A stretch of 64,000 bases of DNA from Heterohyrax brucei (taxonomy: Eukaryota; Chordata; Mammalia; Hyracoidea; Procaviidae), in contig CM053164.1 in assembly GCA_028571685.1 (NCBI GenBank), forward strand, positions 39,358,501 to 39,422,500, in the 5' to 3' direction. Positions 10,906-22,293 of the stretch are shown in pieces. How positions within the stretch are numbered: position 1 is the stretch's first letter; the number at the start of each line of letters is the position of its first letter. A program made the position numbers and the translations under genes. The notes under the pieces are model-generated. The model was not told the origin of the DNA. It was given only the letters and a program-made list of their open reading frames with translations, and ran no database searches.

Positions 10906-11454
10906 AACCAGACCCACCAGGGAGAAACCAGATGGCGGTATTATTCATTCATCCTATGAAGTATAATTGACAATAGGCCTAAAGAAACCCCAGTCAGCAC
11001 ATTCTTTACCCTGTGGGAAGGCCTACTTCAGACACTGAGAGTAGGTCCAAGAGTCACTGGTAAATACAGCGCTGGGCAAAGGGAAGATCTTCAGAGACTG
11101 GGTCACTGAGCTTTGGCGCCCTAATGAGTCATGCTTTCCCCACATGGGGACAGACACCCTTGACAGAACAGGATCGTCCCTGCCGATAATGGCATTCTGT
11201 TTCCTGTCCTTGCAGGAGAAATGCTGCCAGTCTGGCCTCTCCCACTCTCCCTTCTCAGGGCTCTTTATCAATCCTAATGCTACAGTCCTTTGGGCGTGAC
11301 CTTGTGTTACAGTGGCCCGATCACACAGCATCCTATAGTGGATACATTTTTCACTGTGGCTCTCTAATGAGATTTCAGTAACAATTTCACATATTCTGCC
11401 AAAGATAAACAGTTCTAGACCCTCTAGATCAAGGCCTTCCACTTTCTGGTTTGC
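10906..11454. other. Unique sequence with a chance ORF
   Basis: No repeat recognised. The minus-strand frame 11023-11472 is open for 149 codons, the longest non-transposon frame upstream of RAB10. It shows no signal peptide, domain, Kozak context or splice signals that I can defend, and it runs into a MIR. I list it as a chance frame. Confidence 0.45.
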
Positions 11455-11640
11455 AAAGTCACTCACTGTCATTGTACCTCCGTTTCCCTGTTTTGAAATA
11501 ATAACATGTTTTCCATCTATACAACAGGGTCGTTAAGCAAAAGAAGCTAATGAAGATGCGTTTGAGTGGCTTGAAAGTTGTTCTTAAGAAGCATTCAAAA
11601 AATATTAGCTGCTATTGCTATGGCTCTATTATTGTGGAAT
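11455..11640 (+). mobile_element. MIR SINE
   Basis: Old tRNA-core SINE: gtcactcactgtcattgtacctccgtttcc-like block, then tacaacagggtcgttaagca and an attagctgctattgc end. Confidence 0.6.
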
Positions 11641-12179
11641 GAACTGGATACCCCTCTCTCTTTCCCAAGGAACACGCTTTAGAAAAAATAGTTGGTTGCT
11701 TTCTAGGTAACTTTTGTGATTTTTTTGTGTGTTGAGCGTGCTGTGTAAATTTGGGGCCACAGCTCAATGGTTTAGAAAAAAATGATATTTCAAAGGTATG
11801 TAGGTGAAGGATGATGAGAGGAGATTTGACAATACTGCCACAGTGGAGGTAACTTTTGGAGGACGAACAGGTATAGCTAGTTAAATGGAAGAATCTAATG
11901 ATGTTGTCTTTGTGCTGTGTCATGTAATCCTCCTCTCCATCTTCCCATGAAGCTTCAGCAAAATCTCATTAGTCACAAATACTTTTGGATGAGAATCTGT
12001 TTGGATGAATATTGGCTAAAGGCCAGTTCATCTTCTGGTTATAAGACCAATTTAATAATGAGAAGGTGATGTATGTCGGCTCTTCCAGCTCCAATGTTCT
12101 GTGATTCTGTATGTGGAAGAGACAGACTGCTGCTAGGACAGTCTGATGCAGCAGGTTGGGATGAGGTTCAGGAAGCCCC
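11641..12179. other. No recognised feature
   Basis: Apparently unique sequence up to the next LTR. A short gctccaatgttctgtgattc phrase near 12090 resembles old SINE debris but is too short to assign. Confidence 0.45.
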
Positions 12180-12697
12180 ACATTATGGATTGAACTACAT
12201 CTCCCTAAAGTGTGTGTCAATTTGGCTAGGCCATGACTCTCAGTATTGTATGATTGTTCATCATTTTGTCACCTACTGTGATTTTCTTATGTGTTGTAAA
12301 TCCTACCTCTATGATGTTAATGAGGCAAGATTAACAGTAGTTATGTTGATAGGCAGGCCTCAATCTATAAGATTAGGTTATATCTTAATGTCTTTTGAGA
12401 TATAAAAGAGAAAAGTGAGCAGAGAGACACGGCTACCTTTACTACCGAGAAAAAAGAGCTAGAAGAGTGCATCTTTTGGATATGGGGCTCCTACATTGAG
12501 ACGCTCATCAATCGGGGAAGACTGATGACAAGAATCTTCCCCTACAGCTGACAAAGATAGAAAGCCTTTTCCTGGAGCTGGCACCCTGAATTTGGACTTC
12601 TTGCCCCCTAGATTGTGAAAGAATAAAATGAATTATCTTTGTTAAAGTGATTGAACTGTGGTATTCTTATTATAAAAGTACTAGATGACCAAGAAAG
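12180..12697 (+). mobile_element. MaLR-type LTR, subfamily B (5' LTR)
   Basis: An LTR of about 520 bp starting around cattatggattgaactacat and ending ctagatgaccaag. It shares the MaLR layout but differs from the copies at 10041 and 55005. It has a block (tgatgttaatgaggcaagat, later ttttgagatataaaagag) also present in reverse at 16674-17190 and 42343-42892. It is followed directly by MaLR internal sequence, so it is a 5' LTR. Confidence 0.85.
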
Positions 12698-13340
12698 AGC
12701 CGATAAACAAGAGAGTGGGGTGCTGCTTTTGCATATACCTGCAATGTGGAAGATATTTTGGAACTGTGAATGGGTAGAGGCTGAAAGAGTTTTAAGATTC
12801 CTTTGAAGAAACTGCTGGTGGAATTATGAGATTTAAAGACAATTCTGGTAAGGACTCAGAAGGAAGTGAGGAGAGCTGTTACACTGGAGATGGCACCCAC
12901 AGTGAGAAGCAGCAGCAGCAGAATGACGAAAGCATGCTAGATGATGCTGGAGGTGACCCATGAGTGAGAGAGCTGAGGGCTTTTGTGCATGAGGCTTCCT
13001 GGCAGCGTGGGGTGCCTCAGAGCACTTATCTGTGGAGCTAGGCTTGCTGACCCACCGAACAAAGAGCTAAATGCTTTCCAGCTGAAGTTTACTGGTGAAG
13101 TGGGATGCCTCAGAGCACTTATTGGTGGCACTTGGGTAGGTGACCCACAGAAAAAAGCACTGAATGCCTTCTGGCTGAAGTTCAGTGGTAGAGCAGGGTA
13201 CTTCCAGGCCTTTACTAGTGGAGCTATGGTGCTCTGGAACACCTTATGGAGCCAGGCAACAAGAGAGACCAAGGAAGAAGAGACAAGGAACACAGAAAGC
13301 ACAGCCGCCTTGGTCTCAAAAGGTCGGCCATGACCTCTTG
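12698..13340 (+). mobile_element. MaLR internal region with a tandem repeat
   Basis: Internal sequence of a non-autonomous MaLR element directly downstream of its 5' LTR. It is recognised from ggaactgtgaatgggtagag, then aaagacaattctggtaagga and ctcagaaggaagtgaggaga. A 116-codon open frame at 12983-13333 (+) is produced by a 93-bp tandem repeat. Because 93 is divisible by 3, the translation repeats every 31 residues. MaLR elements lack a functional pol, and I do not claim a protein. No 3' LTR is seen downstream. Confidence 0.7.
13007..13235 (+). repeat. 93-bp tandem repeat, about 2.5 units
   Basis: Unit starts fall exactly 93 bp apart at 13007 (gtggggtgcctcagagcact), 13100 (gtgggatgcctcagagcact) and 13193 (gcagggtacttccagg). 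Units 1 and 2 are clearly related throughout; unit 3 is partial and more diverged. Confidence 0.88.
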
Positions 13341-13639
13341 AATATCAAACTTTCAGATTGAGAGTTTCCCTTTACTCAAGTCATCTGCTTGTGGTGTTTC
13401 TGGATAACCAAATTCTCAGGGATTGTTGTGATGCTCACCAGCCTGTGGACATTGTTGTGTGCCCACTCACCGTTTTGCAGTGCATGTTTACTCACCTACA
13501 GAGAAATCACACACAACCATAGTCCTCAGCAGGCAGTGTTACTGACACCAGCAAGTGGGATATGCTCAGAGAATATAAACTCATGTCAATATTAACCTAA
13601 GGAAAACATGTTTATAAGTATGTTACATCAACAGGGGGA
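13341..13639. other. No recognised feature
   Basis: About 300 bp between the MaLR internal sequence and an old L1. It may be the diverged end of the MaLR internal region, but I see no diagnostic motif. Confidence 0.4.
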
Positions 13640-14115
13640 AGAAAAGAGTCTTTTTGACAAATCGCACTGGGACAACTGGATATTCACACACAAAAGAATG
13701 AAGTCAGGCCTATGAGCAAAATGGATCCATTTCACTGTATGTAAAAATTAACTGAAAATGTAACATAGACTGAAATGTAGGAGCTAAAACTATAAAACTG
13801 TTAGAATAGAAGAGAGGAGTAAATCTTCATTTTACTTTAGACAGTGATTTCTTAGATATGACATTCAAAGAACAAGCAACAAAAAAAGACAGAAAGAACA
13901 AAATGGACAATGCTTGTGCTTCAGCAGTCACCATCAAGAAAGTGAACACAGAATGGGAGAAAATATTTGCAGATGATATATTTCATAAGTGACTCAAATT
14001 TGAAATATATTAGTAACTCTTATAAATCAACAACAAGAATACAAATAATCCAGTTAGGTAAATTTTAAAGAATTCAAATAGACATTCTCTGAAGAAGATA
14101 ATACAATTGCCCAAT

Positions 14116-15690
14116 ATTCAAAGAACGAAAGAATGGGATTTCACAGACACTTAATTGTGCTCATAAGGGCCCAGTACCCTGTACTTAACCATGAGGCAGT
14201 CAATCGAACAGAAAATGGGAATACTGCTGCTTAAAGTTAAGAAAGTTATGCATCAGGGTTGTATCCTTTCACCATACTTGTTCAGTCTCTATGAGCAAAT
14301 AATCCAAGAAACTAGTCTACATGAAGAATAGCATATCAGATTAGAGGAAGATTCATTAACAACCAAGAGATACAGATGACACAACCTTGCTTGCTGAATG
14401 TGAAGAGGACTTGAAGTACTTACTGATGAAGATCAAAGACCTTCAGTATGGATTACACTTTTATGTAAAAAAACAACACAGCTGGACCAACAAGTAGCAT
14501 CCTGATAAACAGAAAAGATCTAAATTGTCGAGGATTTTGTTTTGCTTGGATCCACAAACAGTGCCAGTGGCAGCAGCCAAGAAGTCAAATGATGCCTTGC
14601 ACTGGACAAATCTGCCACAGAAGACTTCTTTAAAGTATTAAAAAGTAAAGTTGTTCCTTTTGAGGATTAAGGTGAGCCTGACCCAAGCTGTAATGTTTTC
14701 AGTGACTTCATATGCATGTGAAAACTACACAATGAATAAGGAAAGTTGAAGAAGAATCACCATCTTTGAATGGTGGTGTTGGCAAAAAATGCTGACTATA
14801 CCATGGACTGCCAGAGAACAAACAAACCTGTCTTGGAAGAAGTACAAATGTGGATCCAGTTAAGCTCACAAACTCATCCCAGAAAAAGCACTGCATGCTT
14901 CATTGCTGGATATCATTACAGCCATCTTCAAAGTGCTCCCCTTGGGAAGCTATGCACCAACGCTGGCACCTAGTCCACCGTTCAGTTTTGACACTCTTTT
15001 TCTGGAATGGCCACCAGAGCTGTCGTCATACTACCTTTGATGTCCAGAATCTCACCAAAACGTCTTCCTTTGAACATTTCCCTTATCTTCAGGTAAAGAA
15101 AAAAGTCACTGGGGGCCAGATCAGATGAGTAGGTAGGGTGTTCCAATACAGTTATTTGCTTACTGGCTAAAAACTCCCTCACATACAACTGTATAATTGA
15201 GTTCACAAACTTGCCACCTTGCCACCAGGAACAACAGCCATACCAGAAAGAGTTCCAAAATTGCTCTGAAGAGAGGACTAGGCTCTGGCAAAGGTGTATA
15301 GCTTTCCAATGGGAATCCTTCAAAAGTGACCACAGTAAAATTCATCAATGAAGTATACACCACTTAGAATAATTAAGTTTGGAGACTTAATTGTCAGATC
15401 TCATATAGCTGGAACGCTCCTTAGAAGCAAGGCTGGTGAGAGCATATCTCACATCCTGGAGACGTGTTAACAAGAATGATCATTACCTGGAGAAATACAT
15501 CATGCTTGGTGAAGGGTCAGTGCTAGAGAAGATGATCCTCAAGGAGACAGCTTGACATAATGGCTGTAACAATGGTCTGAAGAGTAACACCAATGCGAGG
15601 TGATGCATGAACCAAGCTGAGTCTCATTCTGTTGTTCAAAGGGTTGCTATGAGTTGGAACCAACTCAGTGGCACCTAACAAAAACAACAA
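14116..15690 (+). mobile_element. RTE LINE 3' fragment, split by a mariner
   Basis: 5'-truncated RTE inserted into the L1M. Blocks 14116-14844 and 15404-15690 join cleanly at agaagTA / TAtagctggaacgctcc when the mariner is removed. It ends in the palindromic tail (gagttggaaccaactc at 15651-15666) and caccTaacaaaaacaac. Reading frames are broken. Confidence 0.88.
14845..15403 (-). mobile_element. Internally deleted mariner transposon
   Basis: A 559-bp Tc1/mariner element on the minus strand, flanked by the TA duplication (14843-14844 and 15404-15405). The minus frame 14982-15323 encodes the C-terminal third of a mariner transposase. The signature HPTYSSDLAPSDFFLY contains the third acidic residue of the catalytic triad, followed by the typical KGRRFxxIxDIK helix and AIPEKE. 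The first two catalytic aspartates and the DNA-binding N-terminus are absent. Imperfect inverted ends can be aligned (ttaagctcacaaac left; ttaagtctccaaac on the reverse strand at the right). It cannot encode transposase, and the copy must be non-autonomous. Confidence 0.88.
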
Positions 15691-16399
15691 TAAATGCATA
15701 AAAAGATGCTCATCATCATTAATTATTAGGGAAATGCAAATCAAAACCATAATATGACACTATTCTATCCCCACTGGAATGGACAAAATAAAAAAAATAA
15801 ACAGTCACAAGTGTTATTGAGGATTTAGGGAAACTAGAACACTGACATCTTGCTGGTAGAAAGTTAACGGTGAACTTTGGGAAACAGTTTGGCAGTTACT
15901 CAGAAAATTAAACATGAAGTTACCATAAGACCCAGCAACTCTACTATTGGGTATATATCCAAGAGAATTAAAAATGTACATCCACAGAAAAACTTGTACA
16001 CGAATGTTTGTAGCAGTGTTATTCATAATAGCCAAACTGGAAACAATAGATAAACAATGGAATATTACCCAGCCATAAAAAGGAATAAAATACTAATTCA
16101 TTCTACAACATGAATGAACCTAGAAAAAATTATGCTGAGTAAAAGAAGCCAGTCACAAAAGGCCATTTATTATATGATTCCATTTATATGAAATATCTGG
16201 AATAGACAAATCAATAGAGACAGAAAATAGATTAGCAGTTGTCTTGAGTTGGGGGAAGGGATGGAATGGAGAATGACTGCTAACGGGTATGAGGTTTTAG
16301 GGGGGACTGATGAAAATATTCTCAAATAAAACAGCAGTGATAGTTGACTACCTTGTGAATTAAAAGCTCAATAATGCTGAATTGTACACATAAAGGGTA

Positions 16400-18462
16400 T
16401 TCTGTAAATTCCTGAAGCCTTCTTTTTTTTTTTGCCAGTGCCTTCAGTACAGATTGCACTTCTTCCTTTAGTATTCATTATAATACTTTGAGTTCTCTAG
16501 TTACCCTTTCAAATCTTCAGTTCACTTCTTTTAAGTAATCATTTCTTCTTTTCATTTAAGCTACTGTACCTTCAACAGCAAGTTTCAGATCAAGTTCAAG
16601 AGCAAGTTTCAAGTTGCAGTGCTGAAAGAGCTTGCTTGTGTATGCCAAGAAATTTGGAAGACTGCTACTTGGCTGTCTCAGTTATCTAGTGCTACTATAC
16701 CATGAATACCACAAGTGGATGGCTTTAGCAAATCCATCCTCCCACAGTCGAGGAGGGTAGAAGTCCAGATTCAAGGAACCCACCCTTAGGGAAGGCTGTC
16801 CTTCTCTGTCAGCCTTGAGAGAAGTTTCTTGTCATTAATCTTCTCTTGTTCTAGGAGCACATCAGCATAGGGACCCTGGGTCCAAATTACATGTTCCACT
16901 CCTGCATCCACATTCCCAGTGATAGGAGGTCTTTCTTCTCTCTACTTGCTTGTCTCTTTTGTATCTCAAAAGAGATTGACTCAAGATACAACCTGATCTT
17001 GTAGACTGAGTTCTGCCGTATTAACATAACTGTCTCTAATGCTGCCTCATTAATATTATAGAGGCAGGATTCACAACACATTGGAAAAACCACATCAGAT
17101 GACAAAATGGTGGACAACCACACAATACTGGGACTTATGCCCTAGCCAAAGTGACATACATTTTGGGGGGACACAATTCAATCTATAACACTGGTCAACT
17201 AACTGAAAGAGATCCATATATGAGCCCGTTCCAAAGAAACATGGTCCAAGGGAATGCAGAAATAAACAATATCATTAATATAACATGCAAGTAAAATTTT
17301 GCTGAAGATAATTTTAAAGGTGGTTGCAACAGTACACTGACAGGCAACTGCCAGAAATTCAAGCCAGGTTTAGGAGAGGACACAGAACAAGGGATATCAT
17401 TGCTGATGTCAGATGAATCTTGGTTGAAAGGAGAGAATACCAGAAAATATCCTGTGTTTTTAGACACAAAAGCATTCAGTTGTGTAGGTCATAATAAATT
17501 ATGGATAACAATACAAAAAATTCAAATTCTGTAACACTTTAACTCTACTTATGCAGAACTGGTACAGAGACCAATAGGTAGTTGTTCAAACAGAACAAGG
17601 CCATGGATACTGCATGTTTAAAACCAGGAAGGGTGTGTGCCAGGGTTTTATCCTTTCACCATATCTATTCAATCAATATACTGAGTAAACAATCCAAAAA
17701 GCCGGACTATATGAAAACGAACACAGCATCAGGATTTGAGAAAGACTCACTAGCAACCTGTAAATGGAGATAATACAACCCGTCTTGCTGACCATGAAGA
17801 GGACTTGAAGCACTTACTGATGAAGATCAAAGACCATAGCCCTCAGCATGAATTACCCCTCAACATAAAGAAAACAAAAATCCTCACAACTGGACCAATA
17901 AGCAGCATCACGATAAACAGGGATTTCATTTTACTTGGATCCACAGTCAGTACTCATGGAAATAGCAGTGAAGAAATCAAAGAACAGAAAGCATTGGACA
18001 AATCTTCTGTAAAAGACCTCTTTAAAGTTTTGAAAGCAAAGATGTCTCCTTGAGGACTAAGTTGCATCTGACCCAAGCCATGGTATTTTCAAACAACTCC
18101 CTTGCATGAGAAAGCTGGAAATGAATAAGGAAGACCAAAGAATTACTGATGCATTTGAATTATAATGTTGGTGAAAATATTGAATATCTCATGGATTGTC
18201 AGAAGGACGAACAAAGTGTAGCCACCATGCTTCTTGGCAGTGAGGATGGTGGTACTTCATCTTTGGCCATGTTATCAGGAGGGAATAATTCCTAGAGACA
18301 GACACTGTTTCGGGTAGAGAGGCAGCAAAAAAGAGGAAGACCCTCAGTGAGACAGAATGACTTGACTATAACAATGGGCACAAACACAGTCATGACTGTG
18401 AGGATGACAGCTCTCTCCTCTGCTGTACATAGAATGTCTATTAGTCAGCACAACGACAGCAC
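16400..18462 (+). mobile_element. RTE LINE with 5' inversion, split by an LTR
   Basis: Three parts: an inverted piece at about 16400-16595 (reverse-oriented RTE from just upstream of the reverse transcriptase), the plus-oriented continuation at about 16600-16673, and 17191-18462 down to the 3' end. The element positions at the far end of the inverted piece and at the start of the plus piece are nearly adjacent, which is the geometry of twin priming. A likely TSD is acataaagggt (16388-16398) against acatttaaaaggt (18461-18473), both in the host L1M tail. The coding frames are broken. Confidence 0.8.
16674..17190 (-). mobile_element. MaLR-type LTR, subfamily B, inside an RTE
   Basis: Reversed LTR from TGTCTCAGTTATCTAGTGCT to CAATCTATAACA, about 517 bp, with the same subfamily-B blocks as 12180-12697. 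Deleting it restores RTE sequence across the junction (ctacttgg / ctggtcaactaactg). It is therefore younger than that RTE insertion. No internal region is attached. Confidence 0.87.
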
Positions 18463-18490
18463 ATTTAAAAGGTTGAATTTTATGCACCAG

Positions 18491-18759
18491 GAGAGAAAAC
18501 CAACTCATGGCAACTGGTAAAGCTATTATATATATATATAAAAAGTTCCATATGTAATTTGATCATGTCAAACATTCTTTCATAAAGTACACTTTATATT
18601 AATGGACTGTATCCATTGTTCTATCAGCAACACACACAGCAGACTAGTCAGGACTTCTTTCATAAGCGACAGAAATCCTGCTTAAACCGGTATAAGCAGA
18701 AAACAAAATATATTGACTCACAGAGCCCAAAATTAGAGGGCTCATTAGGCTTAGTTGTC
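18491..18759. other. AT-rich sequence with a short (TA)n
   Basis: Contains (TA)n near 18527-18540. Otherwise it is unremarkable. The segment around 18640-18740 looks like old repeat debris that I cannot name. Confidence 0.4.
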
Positions 18760-18995
18760 GTTGTTAAGGGCTGCTGAGTGGGTTCCAACTCATAGCCACC
18801 ACACAGGACAGAGTAGAACTTTCCTATAGGGTTTCCAAGAATTGGCTAGTGAATTCCAACTGCTGTTGAGAAGATTCTGACTCTTAACAACTATGTGGGA
18901 CAGACTAGAACTGCCTCTAACGTTCGCAAAGCTGTAAATCTTTAAGTAGCAGACAGCCATACCTTTCTCCTCTGGTATGGCTGTGGGCTCAAATG
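18760..18995 (-). mobile_element. Diverged AfroSINE units, minus strand
   Basis: A reversed AfroSINE tail and middle (ttgtcgttgttaagggctgc, then acaggacagagtagaacttt) followed by a second partial reversed unit (attctgactcttaacaacta, then aaagctgtaaatctttaagt). Heads are degraded. Confidence 0.7.
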
Positions 18996-19851
18996 TCTAT
19001 ATCACCAGGACTCATAACAAAGTTAAATTTTACAAAATCAGCTATAATAGCATAAAACTGTGGGAGACTTATCTACAGTCTGTGAAAAAAAGGCCTAGAA
19101 TTTTTAGTAGATCACAAACCCGAGAGAGTTAATACTCTGACATAGCTGTCAAAATTTTAGTACACACAAAAGTTACATTAGCCTCAGTATTTGGTCATGT
19201 CAACAGCCATACTTGTCCTTTCTACTATACCTGGTCGGACTGTGCCTCGATGTCTTGCTCAGCTGTGGCTTTTACATCTTAAGAGGGACTCTGAGAAACT
19301 GGAGGATTTAGACAAAGTTCTGACCCTGGGAAGAGAGCTTCAGCACTTCTCAACCAGGGAGCAGAGGGCAGGGAGGGGAGGAGGGGAAGAGGAGCCATCT
19401 AGAGACTCAAGGCCACAGATTCTTAGACAACGGGTTTGCACAGATGAGGGTGTCAGAGAGAAGAGGCCCTGGAGCACTCACATTCACTCAAAAGAGTGTC
19501 AAGATTAAAGGTGAGGAAAAAAGTGATGCTGGTCAGTTAGTGAGAGAGTACCCAGAATTAATCATGTCTGACCGTGTGGTTGTAGCCAAGGGGATAAGCT
19601 CACACCAAGAGTATGCAAAATCATGAAGTCAGAACAGCGGTTGGTGTGATCTAGGTTGGCTGACCATCAGAAAACAACCGGTCCATGTGGGACTCCATGG
19701 GAAAGTAGACTTGAATGCCAAGAATCAAGACCTGAGAGGTGGGGCACTTGGTTTCAGGCCGAAAATCTTTGCTATCGGTTATATTTGAGTAGGAGCCAAT
19801 CCCAAAGAAAGGTAAAGAAAACCAATCTTTACTGCACTTTCTAAGTTTTTT
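18996..19851. other. Unique intergenic sequence
   Basis: No repeat or gene recognised. Overlapping open frames at 19191-19626 are low-complexity Glu/Arg-rich and lack supporting signals. Confidence 0.45.
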
Positions 19852-20056
19852 AAGGAGCTCTCTTGGCACAAATGGCTAAGCACCTGGCAACTAACCAAAA
19901 GGTTTCCAGTTAGAACCTACCCACCACTCTTTGGGGGAAAAGACTTAGCAATTTTTTCTGTAAAGATTATAGCCTAGAAAACTCTATGGGCAGTTCTAGT
20001 CTGTCTAGTGGAGTCACTAGAAATCCAAATTAACTCCACGGTACCTAACAACAAAA
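19852..20056 (+). mobile_element. AfroSINE, long form
   Basis: Long variant with an extra block of about 45 bp (gactta...tgtaaagattatagcc) between the head and the second half. It ends tccacggtacctaacaacaa, which looks like an RTE tail. Moderately diverged. Confidence 0.82.
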
Positions 20057-20059
20057 CCA

Positions 20060-20230
20060 AGAGATTTATATTCATTACTTTACATATGTGATGTTATATT
20101 ACATACATAACAACAATCTTGCAAGGTAGGTATTGTATTCCTACTTACAAGTGACAAACATAGAGGCTCAGAAAAGTTATCTAGTCCAAGGTCACATGCA
20201 TCTAAGTGGCAGAGACAGGATTCAGATGAG
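20060..20230 (+). mobile_element. MIR SINE
   Basis: Clear MIR core: caaggtaggtattgtattcc, then gaggctcagaaaagttatct, tccaaggtcacatgcatcta and agtggcagagacaggattca. Confidence 0.8.
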
Positions 20231-21179
20231 GCTGACCTAGAGGACCTGGGGAGAAGGCTTAGTGATTTAGCAATGAGATGTCTGTACCCTCAATGGTGAT
20301 GTCAGACTCAGTCTGTGCCAAGACCTGGGGAATATGCTGCCTTGGCATTTCTGTAGCTTCATGTCTAGACCATGAAATGGGTGCGTTGAGAAGACCGAGG
20401 TGAGTTTATGGAGACACAGATCAAGAATTTAGTTCCCACGTTGCCCAGGACCTGGCTTCTTCTGGCCTTTAGTCTATGGGAAGAATCCTTCTCTATGAGA
20501 TGGAAGAGTGATGTTTTCTTCTGCTTATCTCTGAAAGCAAATCCCAGAGTCACCCAGAGAAATAAGTCTTTCCTTGGCAGATGGTAGGAGATGTCAGTGC
20601 TCAGCTCCTTCTTCCTATCCAGGGACAGGTTCTAAAGATGATCTCTTACTTCCCTCCAGAGCTAAAGTTCCAGGTATGAAGTTGCTGCCCTGGGTGACAA
20701 GGGTAATGCAAAGGTGGGAACCCTGCTGGCCCAACCGGTTCAGCCCAGCCAGTGGAGGGCAAGTCAGAGCTGGCTCAGCAGAGGAGGTTGGATAGGGAGT
20801 GGCACTGAGACAGGGCCTGGCAAAAAAGATGACAACGAAGAACAGCTGTTGCCTGGGTGTTTTTAGAAGACTTTAACTGTGAAAGACTCTCCAGCACCTA
20901 CTCAGAAGCAGGCAGAGAAGCATCTTCTTTATAAAGATCCCTGGGCAAGAGGTATCAATATCTGGTTATATTCTTGTTGAGTCTACTCACTATGTGCCTG
21001 AAAACTAGAAGCAGCTTAGTCAAGAGGCCTCTGATTCCCCTTTGCCAAGCCAAGTGCCGCCGAGTCGGTGATTCCCCTTTAAGTCCTCTAAAAATCACAA
21101 TCCTTTTCTACTTAGATAAGGGTAGACACCCATAGGCTTTTTTTTAGGCATCTTTCCAGGAATCCAGAGTAGAGATTAG
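20231..21179. other. Unique intergenic sequence
   Basis: About 950 bp with no named repeat, RNA gene or convincing exon. Confidence 0.45.
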
Positions 21180-21590
21180 AAGAGCACATTTGGAAGTCAG
21201 GAGGTCTGGAGATCAATACCTGACTTTATCACTTATTATTTCTGACTTTGATCAAGTTTAACTTAAAAAAAAAAAAAACCTTTTGACTATGAAAATTTTC
21301 AAGCACATACCAATTCAACATGGTTGAATTCAACATGCCCGTTTTCCAGTCTGAACAATTATTTAACCCATGGCCAAGCTTGTGTGATCTATATCTCACT
21401 CACCCCTCCCTACCTACACACGATTATTTTAATATCATCTCATTCCATCCCTCTTAACTACCTTAAGTCCTTGTTTCCTTCTCTGAAAATGAGGGTTATA
21501 GTAGTCCCTTTCTTGAAGCTTTATTGTAAGGTCATGAATGCAAAGGGCCAGTGCATTATAGGAACTCAGTAAATGACAGCTAGTGTTATT
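21180..21590 (+). mobile_element. MIR SINE split by an insertion
   Basis: The MIR head (ggaagtcaggaggtctggag, then acttatcacttattatt-like sequence) is at 21180-21260. The MIR body (ctctgaaaatgagggttata, then caaagggccagtgcattata) is at about 21460-21590. The 200 bp between starts with an A-run and looks like part of another old element that I cannot classify. Confidence 0.6.
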
Positions 21591-22293
21591 AGATAAAATA
21601 GACAAATAGGAAAATTCAACCTCTGTTACCCTCCCATCTCTCTGCCTGTGCCTCTGTTTCTTACTAGTGACTTTTCCATCTAGCATTTAAGGAGTGTCTC
21701 CCATTCTGATGGTGATATGACATTGGGGTTAGGGTGACCACACACCTTTCCAGGCCTCACGATGTGCTGGGAGACCTGATTTTGGGAGAAGGGGCTAGAG
21801 AGAGACAATAGGGACTGAGGAAAGATCAAAACTACAGCATCCTTGGGAAATGCTAGCAGACACAGGCAAGTCTGTGCAGAGGGCAGAGGGTCCAGGTAAA
21901 AAGGCCAGTAGAAGATGGGAAGGAGAAAGTGAACATGGTGGGAATGTCAAGCAAAATTGGAGTCACCCTAGGTGTTCTATCAGAAACAAGTATGTCAGTC
22001 AGGAGTTTTGGTTGCAAAAGAAACTGACTTTGGGAGACAAAAACAACGTATGACATTACAGAAAAGTGACTGAGAAGTTCTCAGAAGTACTGGAGAGCCA
22101 GGCTCAGGAATAGGAAGCTGAAACAGGCCACGAATACATTCTTTTAAGGTCAAAAGGTAAGACCATCCTGGTACTGATCAATATCAGAGAGATTCTGCTG
22201 CTTGGAGTAGTTTTGGATCCTGGATACAAAGTGGTTCTGGTGACCAAAGGTGACCCAGAAACCAACCGGTGCTGCTGTACCACTGCTGTCCTC
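21591..22293. other. Unique intergenic sequence
   Basis: No repeat or coding feature recognised until the L1 fragment. The last 11 bases (22283-22293) are the left copy of that L1's TSD. Confidence 0.45.

Larger units (their letters stand above)
13640..18490 (+). mobile_element. Ancient L1 (L1M), split into three blocks
   Basis: One L1M 3' half in order: 13640-14115 (ORF2 C-terminal part), 15691-16399 (ORF2 end and 3' UTR, including aagacccagcaactctacta-like sequence) and 18464-18490 (final tail ttaaaaggttgaattttatg). The blocks are collinear with the family when the two RTE insertions (14116-15690 and 16400-18462) are removed. All frames are broken. Confidence 0.8.

Noticed and set aside
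11023-11472. 149-codon open frame on the minus strand
   Set aside because: No domain, no coding-like composition, an alternative start, no splice context, and it runs into a MIR element.
12983-13333. 116-codon repeat protein
   Set aside because: It is inside a MaLR internal region, and the frame is kept open by a 93-bp tandem repeat. There is no independent sign of a gene.
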